From Hymenopus coronatus (taxonomy: Eukaryota > Arthropoda > Insecta > Mantodea > Hymenopodidae), in assembly GCA_030762935.1 (NCBI GenBank), contig CM060900.1, positions 440,429,259 to 440,493,258 of the forward strand: a DNA stretch of 64,000 nucleotides, in the 5' to 3' direction. The position numbers were made by a program, and so were the translations under genes. This document shows positions 58,803 through 64,000 of this stretch, piece after piece; position 1 is the first letter of the stretch, and each line of letters opens with the position of its first letter. Under the pieces are notes generated by a model. The model saw only the letters and a program-made list of their open reading frames with translations, had not been told where the DNA came from and did not search any database.

Positions 58803-59229
58803 CTGCAGTATACACTGATTCTCATTCTTATATATATATATATATAGACACACATGTTGTTATGGTTGTTGTTTTCTGAGGGAAAGATCACATCTTAAGA
58901 CCTGTCTAATTTTAAATATAAAAATAATGTTTTTCTTATTTTTTTAATACTGCTTCTCTTTTATTGTCAGTTACTGCCTTGACCTCTAAAATTAGTGGAA
59001 ATAGCTTCCGACTTTGATATTTACATCTGGACGGCATATGTGTTTTTTTCTCAAGTTATCATTAGATATCCTTAGTTTCATATTAAGGCAGGCTTATTTC
59101 TATATAAACCTCTGAATATTTTATGCTTTTGCTAGAATAACTTTGGTAACATGAAATGTCTCTACTAACAATGAAAAAGGTATACAGGAATAGGCAGTTG
59201 TATAGCAGCAATGCTACCTTTATTTGCAG

Positions 59230-59343
59230 ATGATGGAAATGTGGTTTCTGAACTGAGATCTACTCCCCGGCCCCCATCACCTGTAACCAGGCATTATCCT
59301 CTCTCTGGAAAGTCAAATTTGGCACTCAGCAAAACTATAAAAG
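59230..59343 (+). CDS. Repeat exon A18 (38 codons)
   Basis: Consensus form. Confidence 0.75.
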
Positions 59344-59752
59344 GTACAGTATACAGTTATTCGCATTCATAGACATACATTATTAAGGTTGTTGTTTTCT
59401 GAGGGAAAGAACACCTCGTAAGACCTGTGCATGACTAATTCTATATTTAAAAATAATTTTTGCTTTATTTTTTAATACTGCTTCTGTGTTAGTGGAAGTT
59501 ATTGCCTTGTCCTAAAAACTAATGAAAATACTTTATGCCTTCTGATATTTACATCTAGATAACATTTTTAATCTCCAGTTAACATTTGGACATCATAGTT
59601 TTATATTAATGCATACTCAGTTTTATATAAACCTGATTATAGTTTTATGTTTTCCTAGAATAGCTTTGATAACATAAAATGTGTCTACCAAGAATAAAAA
59701 AGGTGCACAAGAATAGGCAGTTTTATAGCAGTAATGCTACTTTTATCTACAG

Positions 59753-59866
59753 ATGATGGAAATGTTGTTTCTGAACAGAGGTCTACTCCACGGCCCCCAT
59801 CACCTGTAAGCCCACGTTATTCTCTCTCTGAAAAGTCAAATTTTGCACACAGCAAAACTATAAAAG
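59753..59866 (+). pseudogene. B18
   Basis: Acceptor TATCTACAG, SEQRSTP, LSEKSNFAH. Confidence 0.6.
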
Positions 59867-60293
59867 CCGCAGTATATACTGATTCTCATTCTTATATATA
59901 TATATATAGACACACATGTTGTTATGGTTGTTGTTTTCTGAGGGAAAGATCACATCTTAAGACCTGTCTAATTATATGTATAAAAATAATGTTTTTGTTC
60001 TTTTTTTAATACTGCTTCTATTTTGTTGTCAGTTACTGCCTTGAAATATAAAATTAGCGGAAATAGCTTCCAAATTTTGATATTTACATCTGGACAGCAT
60101 ATGTGTTTTTTTCTCAAGTTATCATTGGATATCCTTAGTTTCATATTAAGGCAGGCTTATTTCTATATAAACCAGTGAATATTTTTATGCTTTTGCTAGA
60201 ATAACTTTGGTAACATGAATTGTCTCTACTAACAATGAAAAAGGTGTACAGGAATAGGCAGTTGTATAGCAGCAATGCTACCTTTATTTGCAG

Positions 60294-60407
60294 ATGATGG
60301 AAATGTGGTTTCTGAACTGAGATCTACTCCCCGGCCCCCATCACCTGTAACCAGGCATTATCCTCTCTCTGGAAAGTCAAATTTGGCATTCAGCAAAACT
60401 ATAAAAG
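60294..60407 (+). CDS. Repeat exon A19 (38 codons)
   Basis: SNLAFSKTIK in place of SNLALSKTIK. Donor GTACAG. Confidence 0.75.
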
Positions 60408-60814
60408 GTACAGTATACACTTATTCTCATTCATAGACATACGTTATTAAGGTTGTTGTTTTCTGAGGGAAAGAATACCTCGTAAGACCTGTGCATGACT
60501 AATCCTGTATTTTAATATAATTTTTGCTTTATTTTTCAATACTGCTTCTGTGTTAGTGGCAGTTATTGCCTTGTCCTAAAAGCTAATGAAAATACTTTAC
60601 GCCTTCTGATATTTACACCTGGATAACATTTTTTCTCCAGTTAACATTTGGACATCATTAGTTTCATATTAATGCATACTGAGTTTTATATAAACCTGAT
60701 TATAGTTTTATGTTTTCCTAGAATAGCTTTGATAACATAAAATGTGTCTACCAAGAATGAGAAAGTTGGACAAGAACAGGCAGTTTTATAGCAGTAATGC
60801 TACTTTATCTGCAG

Positions 60815-60928
60815 ATGATGGAAATGTTGTTTCTGAACTGAGGTCTACTCCACGGCCCTTATCACCTGTAAGCCCACGTTATCCTCTCTCTGGAAAGTCA
60901 AATTTTGCACACAGCAAAACTATAAAAG
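60815..60928 (+). pseudogene. B19
   Basis: STPRPLSP (CCCTTATCA). The acceptor tract is one base shorter. Confidence 0.6.
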
Positions 60929-61357
60929 CTGCAGTATACACTGATTCTCATTCTTATATATATATGTATATATAGACACACATGTTGTTATGGTTGTTGT
61001 TTTCTGAGGGAAAGATCACATCTTAAGACCTGTCTAATTTTATATATAAAAATAATGTTTTTCTTATTTTTTTAATACTGCTTCTCTTTTATTGTCAGTT
61101 ACTGCGTTGACATCTAAAATTAGCAGAAATAGTTTCCGACTTTGATATTTACATCTGGACAGCATATGTGTTTTTTTCTCAAGTTATCATTAGATATCCT
61201 TAGTTTCATATTAAGGCAGGCTTATTTCTATATATCCCTCTGAATATTTTATGCTTTTGCTAGAATAACTTTGGTAACATGAAATGTCTCTACTAACAAT
61301 GAAAAAGGTATACAGGAATAGGCAGTTGTATAGCAGCAATGCTACCTTTATTTGCAG

Positions 61358-61471
61358 ATAATGGAAATGTGGTTTCTGAACTGAGATCTACTCCCCGGCC
61401 CGCATCACCTGTAACCAGGCATTATCCTCTCTCTGGAAAGTCAAATTTGGCACTCAGCAAAACTATAAAAG
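61358..61471 (+). CDS. Repeat exon A20 (38 codons)
   Basis: DNG start and STPRPASP (CCCGCATCA). Confidence 0.75.
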
Positions 61472-61880
61472 GTACAGTATACACTTATTCGCATTCATAG
61501 ACATACATTATTAAGGTTGTTGTTTTCTGAGAGAAAGAACACCTCGTAAGACCTGTGCATGACTAATTCTATATTTAAAAATAATTTTTGCTTTATTTTT
61601 TAATACTGCTTCTGTGTTAGTGGAAGTTATTGCCTTGTCCTAAAAACTAATGAAAATACTTTATGCCTTCTGATATTTACACCTAGATAACATTCTTTTT
61701 CTCCAGTTAACATTTAGACATCATAGTCTCATATTAATGCATACTGAGTTTTATATAAACCTGATTATAGTTTTATGTTTTCCTAGAATAGCTTTGATAA
61801 CATAAAATGTGTCTACCAAGAATGAAAAAGGTGCACAAGAATAGGCAGTTTTATAGCATTAATGCTACTTTTATCTGCAG

Positions 61881-61993
61881 ATGATGGAAATGTTGTTTCT
61901 GAACTGAGGTCCACTCCACGGCCCCATCACCTGTAAGCCCACGTTATTGTCTCTCTGGAAAGTCAAATTTTGCACACAGCAAAACTATAAAAG
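61881..61993 (+). pseudogene. B20, frameshifted
   Basis: One C is missing in the proline run (CGGCCCCATCA for CGGCCCCCATCA), which breaks the frame and leads to an early stop. The SPRYCLSGK-like sequence links it to B4 and B11. Confidence 0.7.
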
Positions 61994-62418
61994 CTGCAGT
62001 ATACACTGATTCTCATTCTTATATATATATATAGACACACTTGTTGTTATGGTTGTTGTTTTCTGAGGGAAAGATCACATCTTAAGACCTGTCTTATTTT
62101 ATATATAAAAATAATGTTTTTGTTATTGTTTCAATACTGCTTCTATTTTGTTGTCAGTTACTGCCTTGACCTCTAAAATTATGGGAAATAGCTTCCAAAT
62201 TTTGATATTTACATCTGGACAGCATATGTGTTTTTTTCTCAAGTTATCATTAGATATCCTTAGTTTCATATTAAGGCAGGCTTATTTCTATATAAACCTC
62301 TGAATATTTTTATGCTTTTGCTAGAATAACTTTGGTAACATGAAATGTCTCTACTAACAATGAAAAAGGTGTACAGGAATAGGTAGTTGTATAGCAGCAA
62401 TGCTACCTTTATTTGCAG

Positions 62419-62523
62419 ATGATGGAAATGTGGTTTCTGAACTGAGATCTACTCCCTGGCCCCCATCACCTGTAACCAGGCATTATCCTCTCTCTGGAAA
62501 GTCAAATTTGGCACTCAGCAAAG
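62419..62523 (+). CDS. Repeat exon A21, deletion form (35 codons)
   Basis: Third copy of the A5 type (STPWPP, AGCAAAG|GTTGTT). Confidence 0.6.
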
Positions 62524-62889
62524 GTTGTTGTTTTCTGAAGGAATGAACACCTCGTAAAACCTGTGCATGACTAATTCTATATTTAAAAATTATTTTTGCT
62601 TTATTTTTCAATACTGCTTCTGTGTTAGTGGCAGTTATTGCCTTGTCCTAAAAACTAGTGAAAATACTTTACGCCTTCTGATATTTACACCTGGATAACA
62701 TTTTTTTTCTCCAGTTAACATTTGGACATCATTGGTTTCATATTAATGCATACTTAGATTTATATAAAGCGGGTTATTGATTTATGTTTTCCTAGAATAG
62801 CTATGATAACATAAAATGTGTCTACCAAGAATAAAAAAGGTGCACAAGAATAGACAGTTTTACTGCAGTAATGCTACTTTAATCTGCAG

Positions 62890-63003
62890 ATGATGAAAAT
62901 GTTGTTTCTGAATTGAGGTCTACTCCACGGCCCCCATCACCTGTAAGCCCACGTTATTCTCTCTCTGGAAAGTCAAATTTTGAACACAGCAAAACTATAA
63001 AAT
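62890..63003 (+). pseudogene. B21
   Basis: As B7: DDEN, FEH, AAATCTGCAG. Confidence 0.6.
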
Positions 63004-63429
63004 CTGCAGTATACACTGATTCTCATTCTTATATATATATATATAGACACACATGTTGTTATTTTTGTTGTTTTCTGAGGGAAAGATCACATCTTAAGAC
63101 CTGTCTAATTTTATATATAAAAATAATGTTTTTCTTATTTTTTTAATACTGCTTCCCTTTTATTGTCAGTTACTGATTTGACCTCTAAAATTAGCGGAAA
63201 TAGCTTCCGACTTTTGATATTTACATCTGGACAGCATATGTGTTTTTTTCTCAAGTTATCATTAGATATCCTTAGTTTCATATTAAGGCAGGTTTATTTC
63301 TATATAAACCTCTGAATATTTTATGCTTTTGCTAGAATAACTTTGGTAACATGAAATGTCTCTAGTAACAATGAAAAAGGTATACAGGAATAGGCAGTAG
63401 TATATCAGCAATGCTACGTTTATTTGCAG

Positions 63430-63543
63430 ATAATGGAAATGTGGTTTCTGAACTGAGATCTACTCCCCGGCCCCCATCACCTGTAACCAGGCATTATCCT
63501 CTCTCTGGAAAGTCAAATTTGGCACTCAGCAAAACAATAAAAG
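63430..63543 (+). CDS. Repeat exon A22 (38 codons), last complete unit
   Basis: DNG start, otherwise consensus. The gene continues beyond the window, and no terminal exon or clear polyadenylation site for the whole transcript was found. Confidence 0.75.
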
Positions 63544-63952
63544 GTACAGTATACAGTTATTCGCATTCATAGACATACATTATTAAGGTTGTTGTTTTCT
63601 GAGGGAAAGAATACCTCGTAAGACCTGTGCATGACTAATTCTATATTTAAAAATAATTTTTGCTTTATTTTTTAATACTGCTTCTGTGTTAGTGGAAGTT
63701 ATTGCCTTGTCCTAAAAACTAATGAAAATACTTTATGCCTTCTGATATTTACACCTAGATAACATTTTTTTTCTCCAGTTAACATTTGGACATCATAGTT
63801 TTATATTAATGCATACTGAGTTTTATATAAACCTGATTATAGTTTTATGTTTTCCTAGAATAGCTTTGATAACATAAAATGTGTCTACCAAGAATGAAAA
63901 AGGTGCACAAGAATAGGCAGTTTTATAGCAGTAATGCTACTTTTATCTGCAG

Positions 63953-64000
63953 ATGATGGAAATGTTGTTTCTGAACAGAGGTCTACTCCACGGCCCCCAT
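63953..64000 (+). pseudogene. B22, cut by window edge
   Basis: SEQRSTP as in B18. Only the first 48 nt are present. Confidence 0.55.

Larger units (their letters stand above)
40270..64000 (+). repeat. Tandem exon-bearing array, monomer about 0.53 kb, A/B dimer about 1.07 kb
   Basis: After one diverged founder monomer the window holds 22 A monomers and 22 B monomers in strict alternation, the last cut off by the window edge. A and B are homologous along their whole length. Fixed A/B differences include GTGGTTTCTG/GTTGTTTCTG, CCCCGGCCC/CCACGGCCC, GTAACCAGGCAT/GTAAGCCCACGT, TTGGCACTC/TTTGCACAC and AAAAGGTACAG/AAAAGCTGCAG. B monomers carry an (AT)n tract after the exon-like part and A monomers do not. 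Most A-to-A distances are 1058-1083 bp; outliers are 1005-1011 bp after the deleted A copies and 1118 bp where the (AT)n is longest. Confidence 0.95.

Noticed and set aside
41587..63146. ORFs of 60-123 codons starting MLLLSADDGNVV or MRSTPRPP in every B monomer
   Set aside because: They start in the acceptor tract or inside the exon and run through (AT)n, whose length changes the downstream frame from copy to copy. They are B exon-like copies read without splicing, not separate genes.
40270..64000. CRISPR array or plain satellite DNA
   Set aside because: The units are far too long and contain conserved splice sites around an open, phase-matched exon. This is a eukaryotic exon array.

Overview
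The window looks like a stretch of AT-rich insect (at least arthropod) nuclear DNA. It holds relics of mariner, Tc1 and hAT transposons and of LINE reverse transcriptase, several tRNA-derived SINE families, many microsatellites, GT-AG splice signals, and a GGTTAGGCTATGTTATGTTAGG-like run near 24.94 kb of a kind common in insect genomes. No bacterial-type operon, rRNA gene or intact tRNA gene is visible.

From 0 to about 38.4 kb I see no intact protein gene. This part is a repeat landscape: a fold-back mariner relic (59-720), a large imperfect palindrome (about 2.75-3.59 kb), tRNA-derived SINEs (at about 1.35, 4.2, 5.9, 13.0, 18.8, 19.9-20.5, 21.1, 30.8, 32.3 and 34.7 kb), LINE fragments (6.8, 25.2 and 29.8 kb), a Tc1 relic (8.5 kb), a 75-76 bp minisatellite (13.4-14.7 kb), and a hAT relic (33.5-34.4 kb). 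Two dispersed repeat families, called R1 and R2 here, recur from 15 to 40 kb in both orientations.

From about 39.4 kb to the right edge there is one striking gene. A signal-peptide exon (coding 39494-39578) ends in a phase-1 splice donor. It is followed by a tandem array that is cut off by the end of the window. The array monomer is about 525-540 bp, and monomers alternate strictly as types A and B, giving a dimer of about 1.06-1.08 kb. Each of the 22 A monomers carries a phase 1-1 exon, 114 nt (38 codons) in 19 copies and 105 nt (35 codons) in three. Each exon sits between a TTTGCAG acceptor and a GT donor and encodes an acidic spacer (DDGNVVSE) followed by a basic, Pro/Arg-containing segment (STPRPPSPVTRHYP then LSGKSNLALSKTIK). 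All 22 can be joined in frame, giving a predicted secreted polyprotein with up to 827 residues of repeats inside this window. This layout resembles multipeptide antimicrobial precursors of the apidaecin kind, but function is inferred only from layout and composition.

The B monomers keep a good acceptor but have lost the terminal donor. They keep an internal GTAAGC donor that the A copies have lost. Using it would give a 53-nt exon that shifts the frame and meets a stop in the next A exon. A diverged founder monomer lies just before A1, with a candidate 69-nt phase 1-1 exon (40600-40668). A block of about 7.5 kb (roughly 41.2-48.7 kb) is repeated almost perfectly at 48.7-56.15 kb, so the array has grown very recently by multi-unit duplication, unless the second block is an assembly duplication.
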